Below are positions 40,040 to 48,164 of a stretch of 48,164 nt of DNA, piece by piece (the stretch's first letter is position 1; every line of letters begins with the position of its first letter). The stretch is from Thermoleophilia bacterium (lineage in GTDB: Bacteria > Actinomycetota > Thermoleophilia > Gaiellales > SKUG01): assembly GCA_025964435.1 (NCBI GenBank), contig JAOPYV010000164.1:1-48164 (forward strand), given 5' to 3'. The position numbers and the translations under genes are program-made. The notes beneath the pieces were generated by a model that was not told the origin of the DNA, did no database searches, and was given only the letters and a program-made list of their open reading frames with translations.

Positions 40040-41632
40040 TCAGGCCGTCTCGCGGAGCAGCACCGCGCCCCAGTTGCCGTCCATCTGGCCGAGGTCGAGC
40101 TTGCCGCCCTGCACCACGTGGCGGGCACCGCTCAGCGCGTCGATGAAGGCGGAACCATCGGCGGCGAAGGAGCCGACCGGCACGTCCACGTGCCGGCTCA
40201 CGACATTGTTGTTGAGCGCGACGACCGCATCGCGCGCGTCACCCTCGACGAAGCGTCGGAAGGAGAGCGTGTTGTCCTCGTTGTGGGACTTCAGCACCTC
40301 GAACTCGCCGCGTCGCAGCGCGTCGGAGCCCTTTCGCGTCTCGATCAGCTTCTGGTACAGGCCGAACATGTCGCCGGCGCGGTCCGCCTGGCCGCCGTCC
40401 TTGCGCTGCAGGCCGGTCAGCGTCGCCCGCGGCTCGAGCGAGTCGGCGACGTTCCAGTCGAAGGCGCGTCGCGAATCGGGATCCGCGCCGCCCTCCATGC
40501 CGATCTCAGCGCCGTAGTAGATGCTCGGCGCGCCCTGGTAGGTCATCTGGAAGATCGCCGCGGGCCGGGCGCGATACCAGTCGCCACCCGCCTGCGTGAT
40601 GAAGCGCGGCGTGTCGTGGCTCTCGAGGATGTTGAGCATCGCGAGCTTGTTCTCGGTCGCGTACGGGCTCTTCAGGCGGTTGACGAAGTCATCGACCGGG
40701 ATCGACTTCTTGGCGAAGAAGTCCACTGCCGGGAGCTGGAAGTGCTTGTAGTCCATGACGCCGTCGAACTGGTCGCCCTGGAGCATGCCGCTCGCGTCGT
40801 GCCAGTTCTCCCCGAGCATGTAGCCCTCGGGGTTCTCCGCCTTGATCACCTTGCGCGCCTCGCGCCAGACCTCGGGCTCGACCTCGTCGGCGACGTCCAT
40901 GCGCCAGCCGTCGATCTTGCCGTCGCGCATCCACTTCCGGACGATCGAATCCTTGCCGGTGACGAGCCCGTCCATGACGTCCGGGTGGAGGTTCTTGAGC
41001 ACCGGGAGCGTGGCGTAGGGGCCGCCCCACTCCGCCTTGCCCCAGCCCTCGTAGTCGTTGCTGCGCAGCACGCCCTTCTCGTCCGTGAAGGTCGAGATCG
41101 GGTGGCGGTGGACGTTGTAGTAGTCCCAGTACTTGCTCTCGCGCCCCTTCTCCTGCACGTCCTTGAACCAGACGTGCTCGTTGGAGGTGTGGTTCAGCAC
41201 GCCGTCGAGGATCAGCTTCACGCCGCTCGCGTGGGCGGTGTCGACGAGCTTGTCGAAGGCGGCGTTGCCGCCGAACGCAGGATCCACCTGCGTGAAGTCG
41301 GTCGTGTCGTACTTGTGGTTCGACGGCGCCGTGAAGATCGGGTTCAGGTACAGCGCGTTCACCCCGAGCTTCGTGAGGTGGCCGAGCTTCTCCGTCACGC
41401 CGTTGAGGTCGCCGCCCATGAAGAACTTGTCGTTCTTGGGCGGTGAGCCCCACGGGACGGTGCCAGCCGGGTCGTTGGAGGTGTCGCCGTTGCGGAATCG
41501 CTCCGGAAACACCTGGTAGAAGATCGCGTCCTTGACCCAGTCCGGGCTCTTCGCCGACGTGGCTGGCGCGGTCGTGGCGGGCTTGGCGGGCGTGGCGGGC
41601 GTGGCGGCTGAAGGGGAGGCGACGGGCTGCAT
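40040..41632 (-). CDS. GH13 alpha-amylase family enzyme (neopullulanase/cyclomaltodextrinase-like)
   Basis: SPDWVKDAIFYQVFPERFRNGD, LGVNALYLNPIFTAPSNHKYDTTDF, LILDGVLNHTSNEH, IDGWRMDVADEV, YMLGENWHDASG, NILESHDTPRF. Start at 41632 within a longer open frame. Confidence 0.93.
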   Translation of the reverse strand: MQPVASPSAATPATPAKPATTAPATSAKSPDWVKDAIFYQVFPERFRNGDTSNDPAGTVPWGSPPKNDKFFMGGDLNGVTEKLGHLTKLGVNALYLNPIFTAPSNHKYDTTDFTQVDPAFGGNAAFDKLVDTAHASGVKLILDGVLNHTSNEHVWFKDVQEKGRESKYWDYYNVHRHPISTFTDEKGVLRSNDYEGWGKAEWGGPYATLPVLKNLHPDVMDGLVTGKDSIVRKWMRDGKIDGWRMDVADEVEPEVWREARKVIKAENPEGYMLGENWHDASGMLQGDQFDGVMDYKHFQLPAVDFFAKKSIPVDDFVNRLKSPYATENKLAMLNILESHDTPRFITQAGGDWYRARPAAIFQMTYQGAPSIYYGAEIGMEGGADPDSRRAFDWNVADSLEPRATLTGLQRKDGGQADRAGDMFGLYQKLIETRKGSDALRRGEFEVLKSHNEDNTLSFRRFVEGDARDAVVALNNNVVSRHVDVPVGSFAADGSAFIDALSGARHVVQGGKLDLGQMDGNWGAVLLRETA

Positions 41633-41793
41633 CGTCCAACTATCCCCGACCGTGGCGTCGATTCGCAGCGGCCACGTGCCAGGCGGCGCGGAAGGGGCAC
41701 ACGAGCGGCCGCCTTGGCCCACCCACGACGACGGCGCCACCTCGCGTGATGCGAGATGACGCCGTTGACCGGTCGCCCATGCAGCAGCGCGGA

Positions 41794-42624
41794 TCAGACC
41801 TCGCGGTCGATGCTGCTTGCTGCGGGCGTCCGGTTCCCCGTGATGCGATTCGGAGTGGTCAGGTCCGGCATGCCGGAGGCGTCGTCGGACTGCTCGCCTG
41901 CGAACTCCTCCTTCGCCTTCTCGGCCCCGGCGCTGATTGCCTCCGTTGCGCGCTCGACCGTCTCCTGTGCCTTGTCGACGGTGTCGGAGACGAGCTGCGA
42001 AGCCTTCTCCTTGACCTGCTCCTGGACGGGAGCCAGCTTCTCCTGCTCCGCCTGCGACCGCGGGATGAAGCTTCCCGCGACGGCGCCGATCGCCAACGCA
42101 CCGAGCCCGAGCAGGTGGCTGTGCTCGCGCACCGCTACCTTGGCCTGGGTGCGACTCGGGATGTGGTCGACGATCGCCTCCTTGGCGTGCGAGACCTGAC
42201 CCGTGACGGCCGAGCCGGCATGGCTGACCTTCGACTGGGCTGACCCCATCATCGAGTCGCCGGATTCGTGCCGCATGCCGTCTCCCGACGATACGGAGCT
42301 GCGGGTGGGATCGTACGTCGAGATCGATCGTGGTGGTGCCGCGTCGTCCCCGCGTGCCTTGAGGTTCCTGGCAAGCACCGTGCCGCCGAGACCCATCGCG
42401 ATGAGTGGCGCGATGTTGTGGCGGACGAATCCGCCCCATCCCTCGCCTGGCTGTCCCTGGTTCATTCCGAGCGTTCCTTTCACCTTGCCGACGGCGTCCT
42501 CGGCGATGTTGCTCACCTGCCGTCGTACGTTGAGCTTGTTCTCGAGCGCATCGATGTCACGGACGATGAGGTCCCGCGTGCGTTCGTTGTGCCGCTTGAT
42601 CAGGCCTTGTGTTCCTTGATCCAC
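41794..42624 (-). CDS. DUF3618-like membrane protein
   Basis: GTG start with aggagg SD; VDQGTQGLIKRHNERTRDLIVRDIDALENKLNVRRQVSNIAEDAVGKVKGTLG...; long amphipathic C-terminal helix EQVKEKASQLVSDTVDKAQETVERATEAISAGAEKAKEEF. Confidence 0.7.
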   Translation of the reverse strand: MDQGTQGLIKRHNERTRDLIVRDIDALENKLNVRRQVSNIAEDAVGKVKGTLGMNQGQPGEGWGGFVRHNIAPLIAMGLGGTVLARNLKARGDDAAPPRSISTYDPTRSSVSSGDGMRHESGDSMMGSAQSKVSHAGSAVTGQVSHAKEAIVDHIPSRTQAKVAVREHSHLLGLGALAIGAVAGSFIPRSQAEQEKLAPVQEQVKEKASQLVSDTVDKAQETVERATEAISAGAEKAKEEFAGEQSDDASGMPDLTTPNRITGNRTPAASSIDREV

Positions 42625-43058
42625 GTCAGGTCCTCCTTCGTCTGGTTGATGGCTCCACTCGGAGCGATCTGGGCGTGCTGGATGCGGTTGCGCGCAACGA
42701 GTGCGAACGCAGCTGCGATGGCCCCGAACACGGCGGCCACGATGAGGTAGCTGGCCCATGCGGGCAGCGCTTCGTCGAGCCCTGCGGCAGCTGCGAAGCC
42801 GAGCAGGATCACCGTCGCCAACGCGAACGGCCAGGCGGCTGCGCCGATCGCCGCCGCACCACCGAGCTGCTTGGCGCTGGTCGTCGCCTCCTGCTTCGCC
42901 AGCGCGAACTCGCCGCGCATCAGCTCCTGCGTGTGGGATGCGAGGTCACTGACGATCTGGCCGATCGAGCGCTCGTCCTCGACGGAGCCCGGGGCGTACC
43001 GCTCGCGGACCGTGCGCCCGCCGATCGGCACGCCACGGCGTTCTGCGGTCCAGGCCAT
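42600..43058 (-). CDS. Holin-like (DUF1469 / phage holin superfamily III type) membrane protein
   Basis: SIGQIVSDLASHTQELMRGEFALAKQEATTSAKQLGGAAAIGAAAWPFALATVILLGFAAAAGLDEALPAWASYLIVAAVFGAIAAAFALVARNRI. Confidence 0.8.
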   Translation of the reverse strand: MAWTAERRGVPIGGRTVRERYAPGSVEDERSIGQIVSDLASHTQELMRGEFALAKQEATTSAKQLGGAAAIGAAAWPFALATVILLGFAAAAGLDEALPAWASYLIVAAVFGAIAAAFALVARNRIQHAQIAPSGAINQTKEDLTWIKEHKA

Positions 43059-43561
43059 CAGTACACCCCTCGGTCCATCGAGCTGGCGCGGACCGCACTC
43101 GGGTCGACCGGCTTGAGCGCACGCGACAACGCGAACCCTGCACCGAACAGCCCTGCGGCGAAGAGCAACGGATGACGCCGCACCTGTGCGGAGAGGTCCT
43201 TCGTCATCTCCTCGACCGGGGTGCGCTCGACGTAGGAGACGACGTTGCCGGCCGAGTTGGAGACCTGCTCGATCGCCTTGCCGACCTGCGGCTGCTCCTC
43301 GGCGATGTTGCGCGCGAACTCCTGCGCCTTCTCCTGGATCGCGCGCGCCGTGTCGGCCATCTCGGAGCGCCGGGTGTCAGCCTTGTCAGCGACCTTGTGT
43401 GCGACGCTGCCGATTCGATCCGCCGTGCCGTGCCGGAGCTCGCCGCCGGTTTCCTTGATGGTGCCAGCAGCGCCTTCGAGCGCGGTCCCTGCCTTGTCCG
43501 TGAGCGATGGACTGGTAGAGCCTTCCAGCCCTGCTCGATTCCCGGTATATGTCCCGGCCAT
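43058..43561 (-). CDS. Helical membrane-associated protein (nutrient-deprivation-induced/DUF883-like organisation)
   Basis: MAGTYTGNRAGLEGSTSPSLTDKAGTALEGAAGTIKETGGELRHGTADRIGSVAHKVADKADTRRSEMADTARAIQEKAQEFARNIAEEQPQVGKAIEQVSNSAGNVVSYVERTPVEEMTKDLSAQVRRHPLLFAAGLFGAGFALSRAL; TGATG coupling to the next gene. Confidence 0.7.
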   Translation of the reverse strand: MAGTYTGNRAGLEGSTSPSLTDKAGTALEGAAGTIKETGGELRHGTADRIGSVAHKVADKADTRRSEMADTARAIQEKAQEFARNIAEEQPQVGKAIEQVSNSAGNVVSYVERTPVEEMTKDLSAQVRRHPLLFAAGLFGAGFALSRALKPVDPSAVRASSMDRGVY

Positions 43562-43754
43562 GGTGTCCTCCTGCAAAGTCGTCGTTGTGACGGGTAGGAG
43601 TGTCATGCCGCACAGGTAGGACAGAAAACGAGGTACCTACGAGGAGCCTGTCGATCTTCGCCGAAGCCTGCGCACACCGCGCGATCGAACGGAAATCACA
43701 GTTTCATGGATGCGGCGCGGTCCATCGGGATCGCGCATCGCGCGTCAGGAGCAG

Positions 43755-43827
43755 GGCCGGATAGCGGACTCGAACCGCTGACATCCACTTTACAAGAGTG
43801 GCGCTCTACCAACTGAGCTAATCCGGC
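43755..43827 (-). tRNA. tRNA-Thr (anticodon TGT)
   Basis: Reverse strand GCCGGATTAGCTCAGTTGGTAGAGCGCCACTCTTGTAAAGTGGATGTCAGCGGTTCGAGTCCGCTATCCGGC folds as a cloverleaf; anticodon loop CTTGTAA, T-loop GGTTCGAGTCC. Confidence 0.95.
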
Positions 43828-43921
43828 AACGTCGTCCATCCTACCCGGACGGCTCCTCCACTTTCGAGGGCCGCACCTCGGGACGAGGCATATTCTCCGC
43901 CGAGCGCGCAACAAGCCATGT

Positions 43922-45400
43922 ATGGAGACGACCACGACCGACAGGCTTCCCGAGCGATACGCCGACGCCGAGCTAGTCGCGCGGGGCGGCATGGGCGAGG
44001 TGTGGCGCGCCACGGACACGCTGCTCAATCGTCCGGTCGCCGTGAAGCTCCTGCGCGACAGTGCGGGCAACGAGCCGCCGGAGACCCTGCGGCTGCGCTT
44101 CCAACGCGAGGCGCAGGCAATCGCGCGCCTCTCGTCGCATCCGCGCATCGTCACCGTCTTCGACGTCGGCGAGACCGCCGGCGGCGTGCCCTACATGACG
44201 ATGCAGTGGCTGGGCGGCGGCACGCTGCCCGTCGACCGCACCGCTGCCGACTGGAGCGATCGTGCTGCGGTGCGCTGGCTCGCGCAGGCGGCGAGCGGAC
44301 TCGACGCCGCGCACCTCGCGAACATCGTGCACCGCGACGTGAAGCCGAGCAACATCCTGCTCGACGAGGAGGGTGATGCGTACATCGGCGACTTCGGCAT
44401 CGCCCAGGTCCAGCAGGGTGTCGCGGGCGCACTGACGCAGACCGGAACGCTCATCGGAACGGCGTCCTACATGTCGCCGGAGCAGGCGACCGGCGACGGC
44501 GTCGAGGCAGCCAGTGACCAGTATGCGTTGGCGTCGATCGCCTACGAGATGCTCGTCGGGGTGCGGCCCTTCCCGCGCGAGAGCCCGCTTGCCGAGCTTG
44601 CTGCGCACGTCTCGGAACCGCCACCCACGCCGTCGCTGCAACGACCCGGCCTGCCGCCGGCCGTCGATGCCGTGTTCCTGCGCGCGCTGGCGAAGCAGCC
44701 TGACGAGCGCTACCTGACCTGCGGCGCCTTCGTCGAGGAGCTGCAGGCTGCGCTGGCCCAGTCGGCGCCAATCGCGGCACCTGCCGAGCCGACGCGGCCA
44801 CAGCCGATGCGCCCGCGGCCGCAACCAACGCGCCGTCGACAGCGGCGATCGCACGCGCTCCTGCCCCTCGCGGCGGTGCTCGCCATCGCTGGAGTCGGCG
44901 GCATCACGCTGGCGCTCACCACGGGCGACCGCGAACCTCCCACCGAGCAGGCCAAGGTCGAGGACGCGACACCGGCGACGACCACGCCAGCGACCACTGC
45001 GCCAGCGGCAACGACACCTGCCACGACGGCACCTGCGACGACGCCTCCCGCGACGACCACGCCCGCGGCTGCCGCCGACGCAGGGCCGCAGGACGCGCCG
45101 CAAGCGGCCCCCCGTGCGCCGACCCCCACGTCCACCAGCGCGGCGATAGCGCAGCACCTGCGCTCATTCCGGCTGCTGCAACAGCGCCGCTACTCCGAAG
45201 CGCTCGCCGAAGGCACGGCATCCCTGGCCCGGCTCGGTGGGGTCAAGCCGTACGAGGCGTTCGCCAACTACAACGTGGGCGCGAGCCTCGTCGGACTCGG
45301 GCGCTGCGCCGAAGCACTTCCCTACCTGGATCGCTCCGAGCAGCTCCAGGGAAGCCGCGCAGAGATCCGCGCGGCGCGGAACACCTGCTCGCGCGGCTAG
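43922..45400 (+). CDS. Serine/threonine protein kinase with TM segment, Thr/Ala/Pro linker and C-terminal TPR-like region
   Basis: LVARGGMGEVWRATDTLLNRPVAVKLLRD, IVHRDVKPSNILLDEEGDAYIGDFGIAQ, GTASYMSPEQATG; TM LLPLAAVLAIAGVGGITLAL; C-terminal FRLLQQRRYSEALAEGTASLARLGGVKPYEAFANYNVGASLVGLGRCAEALPYLDRSEQL. Confidence 0.93.
   Translation: METTTTDRLPERYADAELVARGGMGEVWRATDTLLNRPVAVKLLRDSAGNEPPETLRLRFQREAQAIARLSSHPRIVTVFDVGETAGGVPYMTMQWLGGGTLPVDRTAADWSDRAAVRWLAQAASGLDAAHLANIVHRDVKPSNILLDEEGDAYIGDFGIAQVQQGVAGALTQTGTLIGTASYMSPEQATGDGVEAASDQYALASIAYEMLVGVRPFPRESPLAELAAHVSEPPPTPSLQRPGLPPAVDAVFLRALAKQPDERYLTCGAFVEELQAALAQSAPIAAPAEPTRPQPMRPRPQPTRRRQRRSHALLPLAAVLAIAGVGGITLALTTGDREPPTEQAKVEDATPATTTPATTAPAATTPATTAPATTPPATTTPAAAADAGPQDAPQAAPRAPTPTSTSAAIAQHLRSFRLLQQRRYSEALAEGTASLARLGGVKPYEAFANYNVGASLVGLGRCAEALPYLDRSEQLQGSRAEIRAARNTCSRG
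44970..45067 (+). repeat. Coding minisatellite-like Thr/Ala/Pro repeat in the kinase linker
   Basis: Imperfect repeats giving TPATTTPATTAPAATTPATTAPATTPPATTTPAA. Confidence 0.75.
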
Positions 45401-45987
45401 CCGAAGGTGGCGCCCTGCGTTGCGCCGTGGCTGGTGCGCGCGTCGTACGCCGCCTGTCGGAGACCGTCGAGCCGCATCTGCGACTTGGCGACGCTCGACG
45501 CGGCGGCATCCAGGGCGCTGCAGGTCGAGCGTGTGCCGACACGCATCAGCACGAAGTTCACCTTCGCCGCCGCCTGGCGGGTCAGGAAGCCATGGCCCTT
45601 CTCGTGGACCCAGAGCCGCACGAGGTAGGCGTCCCATGCGGCGCGCACGTCTGCGGCCGCATCGGTCGGCATCGACCACTTCGGCATGGTGTAGCGCTGG
45701 CGCACGGTCACCGAGACGGATCCGATCGAGCAGCCGCGGCTGGACCGGACGAAGGAGTAGCGCCACGCGACATACCCGTTGGCTCGCGCGTCGTGCCCAC
45801 CGGGACCCTTCGCATCGAGGCTCGCTCGGATGCCGGGAACGGTCGCGCCGTAGACGGAGTAGTAGGTCGTCGTTGCGGCGCTCGGCCGGACGACCGCGTG
45901 GGCGACCGAACTTCCAGCCGTGAGCACAAGCAGGGCCAGCATCAGGGCGCTGGGCAGGACGCGACGAGTGATCCGAGGTCGTGACAT
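45397..45987 (-). CDS. Secreted putative zinc-dependent protease (DUF922-like)
   Basis: Signal peptide RRVLPSALMLALLVLTAGSSVAHA; YSVYGATVPGIRASLDAKGPGGHDARANGYVAWRYSF, WVHEKGHGFLTRQAA (HExxH-type). Confidence 0.8.
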   Translation of the reverse strand: MSRPRITRRVLPSALMLALLVLTAGSSVAHAVVRPSAATTTYYSVYGATVPGIRASLDAKGPGGHDARANGYVAWRYSFVRSSRGCSIGSVSVTVRQRYTMPKWSMPTDAAADVRAAWDAYLVRLWVHEKGHGFLTRQAAAKVNFVLMRVGTRSTCSALDAAASSVAKSQMRLDGLRQAAYDARTSHGATQGATFG

Positions 45988-46175
45988 GCCCGCATGCTAG
46001 CCGCTGCTGCACGCAGTTCGAACAGGATCGAAAGGTGAATCCTGCTATCCATTCACAGATCGGACATAGCTGCGCAAAGACCGTTTTCCTCTATCCGTGC
46101 GAGGGGATGCTCTTGATACGTGCGGCTGTGGAACTGCGTGTCCACACGGAACGACCACTCGACAAGTCGGGAACC

Positions 46176-47957
46176 ATGGATTCCAGCTATCAGATCAGCA
46201 CGCTCGTGGAAGTCGTCGCTGCCGTCTTCGACGGCATCGTCTTCCTCACGCTGGCGTTGGTCGGGCTCACCTCGCTGATCCGCACGCGCGACGGCGTCGC
46301 AGGCTGGTTCGCCGGCATGTTCTTCGCACTGGGCGGCACCGTCGCACTCGGGCTCATCGTCGACCCCGGCCCGGAGACCAGCGTCTGGTTCTCGCGTATC
46401 TCGATCGCGACGCTCGCGCTCATCCCCTTCTTCCTCTACCGCTTCACGCGCTCCTTCGCGCGGGGGAACTCGTGGGTCGACGTCGTGTCGACGATCCTGA
46501 CCGTGGTCGTCGTCGTCTGGAGCTGCACGCTCACGCCACCACCCGAGGGTGCGGCGTGGGGCCGCTCGTTCGCGATCTTCGCCATCACGTTCCTCGCGCA
46601 TTGGACGATCCTGTCGATCGCATCCGCCTGGTTCTTCCTGCGGGAGGCGCGCCAGACCCTCGGCGTGGCGAGTCGGCGCATGCGCCTGTTCGCCGGGGCG
46701 ACTCTCGCCCTGGCAGGGGCGATCCTCCTCTCGAGCTTCACGGGCAACGCCAGCGGCACGCAGCTCATCATCGGCGTGGTCGTCCAGCTCGGTGGCGCCG
46801 CGTCGGCGCTGCTGTTCTGGTTCGCCCTCGCACCGCCGCGCGCCCTGCGCGCCTCCTGGCGCGCCCGCGAGCTCCAGGCCATGGAGGGCGGGCTCCGGTC
46901 GCTGCTGGAAGGCGAGACCGTCGACGACGTGCGCGAGCGAACGCTGCAGGCAGCGCTCCGGCTCACCGGCGGCATCGGCGCGATCATGCTCGATCAGGAT
47001 GGACTCCCCTGCGCACGCCTGGGGCTCGACGAGGACGCCGGCCTTCGCGTGGCCGCGGCGGCGCGCGGTGGCGAGGGCAACGGTCGCGGCGCATCCAGGC
47101 TCATGGCGGTCGATCGGATCGTCGTGGCGTGCGGCCCGTCCGCTCCCTTCTTCGGCGTCGACGAGCGACAGCTGCTCGACTCCCTGAGCGCGTTCGCGTC
47201 GCTGGGCGAGGGGCGAGCACGAACGCTCGAGCGTGAGCGCGACGCGAACGAGCGCCTGCGCCAGGTCGACCAGCTCAAGTCCGAGTTCGTCGCGATGGTG
47301 GCACACGACCTCCGCACGCCGATGAGCGTCATCTCGGGCTTCGCCGACATGATCCGCACCCGCTGGGACGACATGCCGGACGAGCGCAAGCTGGAGCTGT
47401 TGCAGCTGATCTCCCACAACACCCACAGCCTGTCGGAGTTCGTCGAGGACGTGCTGCAGGTCGCACAGATGGAGTCGGGCGAGTTCCGCTACGACGCCGC
47501 GCCCTTCGATCCACGCACGGTGGTCCAGCGCATCGTGCGCGACATGGAGATCGCGCATCCCGAGATCAAGCTCGTCATCGAGTCGCCGCCCGAGCTTCCA
47601 GCGGCACTCGGCGACGCCGAACGCAACTGGCAGATCCTCACGAACCTGGTCAGCAACGCGATGAAGTTCTCGGCCGGTGCTCCCTGCATCCACGTCCAGC
47701 TGCGCACCCTCCCCGAGGAAGGCGCCGTCGCGATCGCGGTCCGTGACGAGGGCGTCGGCATCTCGACCGAGGACATGCCGCGCCTGTTCCGACGCTTCTC
47801 CCGCGTCGGCCCCACGCGCTTGACCGTTGCCGGCACGGGACTGGGCCTGTACATCGTCAAGACGATGGTCGAGGCACAGGGCGGGCGCATCTGGGTGACG
47901 AGCGAGCCGGGACAGGGATCGACGTTCACGTACACACTGCCACTGGCCGATAGGTAA
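46176..47957 (+). CDS. Membrane sensor histidine kinase
   Basis: Multiple N-terminal TM helices, GAF-like middle region, [24 protein letters not shown] (HisKA), [60 protein letters not shown]. An upstream in-frame start near 46107 is possible. Confidence 0.92.
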   Translation: MDSSYQISTLVEVVAAVFDGIVFLTLALVGLTSLIRTRDGVAGWFAGMFFALGGTVALGLIVDPGPETSVWFSRISIATLALIPFFLYRFTRSFARGNSWVDVVSTILTVVVVVWSCTLTPPPEGAAWGRSFAIFAITFLAHWTILSIASAWFFLREARQTLGVASRRMRLFAGATLALAGAILLSSFTGNASGTQLIIGVVVQLGGAASALLFWFALAPPRALRASWRARELQAMEGGLRSLLEGETVDDVRERTLQAALRLTGGIGAIMLDQDGLPCARLGLDEDAGLRVAAAARGGEGNGRGASRLMAVDRIVVACGPSAPFFGVDERQLLDSLSAFASLGEGRARTLERERDANERLRQVDQLKSEFVAMVAHDLRTPMSVISGFADMIRTRWDDMPDERKLELLQLISHNTHSLSEFVEDVLQVAQMESGEFRYDAAPFDPRTVVQRIVRDMEIAHPEIKLVIESPPELPAALGDAERNWQILTNLVSNAMKFSAGAPCIHVQLRTLPEEGAVAIAVRDEGVGISTEDMPRLFRRFSRVGPTRLTVAGTGLGLYIVKTMVEAQGGRIWVTSEPGQGSTFTYTLPLADR

Positions 47958-48016
47958 CGCCGAAGGAGCAATCCGTTCGCGGACCCAGGGGTGGGGCCGC
48001 AAACCGGGGGACCCAC

Positions 48017-48164
48017 GTGCTGATCAGCGAGGCCGAACAGGCAGGAGTGCTCGACAAGGGCGTGGCGCGCCGCGCGCTGCCGTTCCTCCTCGCCATCGCC
48101 CTCGGCCTGCTCCTCCTGCCACTGCAGCATCTGCCGATCGATGGCCCCCGCCTGGCGGTCTCGA
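48017..48164 (+). CDS. Partial CDS at window end, membrane protein N-terminus
   Basis: GTG start: VLISEAEQAGVLDKGVARRALPFLLAIALGLLLLPLQHLPIDGPRLAVS..., open to the window end. Confidence 0.45.
   Translation, partial: MLISEAEQAGVLDKGVARRALPFLLAIALGLLLLPLQHLPIDGPRLAVS

Noticed and set aside
41633-42439. N-terminal extension of the GH13 ORF to 799 aa
   Set aside because: Extension overlaps the DUF3618-like gene and is Arg-rich; the plausible start is ATG 41632.
42600-43058. Holin-like gene as evidence of a prophage
   Set aside because: No endolysin, integrase or structural phage genes nearby; this family is common in non-phage chromosomal cassettes.

Overview
High-GC, gene-dense chromosomal segment, probably from an Actinomycetota / Thermoleophilia-like bacterium (inferred from GC content and gene mix; not tested). 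I found no phage, IS, CRISPR array or rRNA, and one tRNA (Thr-TGT). The main block is a minus-strand, translationally coupled alpha-glucan/trehalose locus at about 24.4-41.6 kb. In transcription order it is GH13 neopullulanase-like > glgE > treS-maltokinase fusion > a 1313-aa malQ-glgB fusion > treZ > glgX/treX > treY, with nearly all junctions overlapping or 2-3 nt apart. Other notable items: (i) an ettA-type ABC-F gene interrupted by one in-frame TAG with the frame intact on both sides; (ii) a glycine-betaine/choline/EgtU-like ABC operon whose last gene fuses a permease to two tandem substrate-binding domains; (iii) a secreted delta-60/beta-propeller protein with a Cys pair in each of 7 repeats; (iv) a membrane-anchored Cys/His-rich protein with CxHGxGH-like motifs; (v) a DUF3618 / holin-like / helical-protein cassette; (vi) an adenylate cyclase > lipoprotein protease operon; (vii) a histone-H1-like AKKP-repeat protein. 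The many long ORFs antisense to these genes look like GC-bias artefacts. All assignments come from reading motifs in the sequence; no database search was run.
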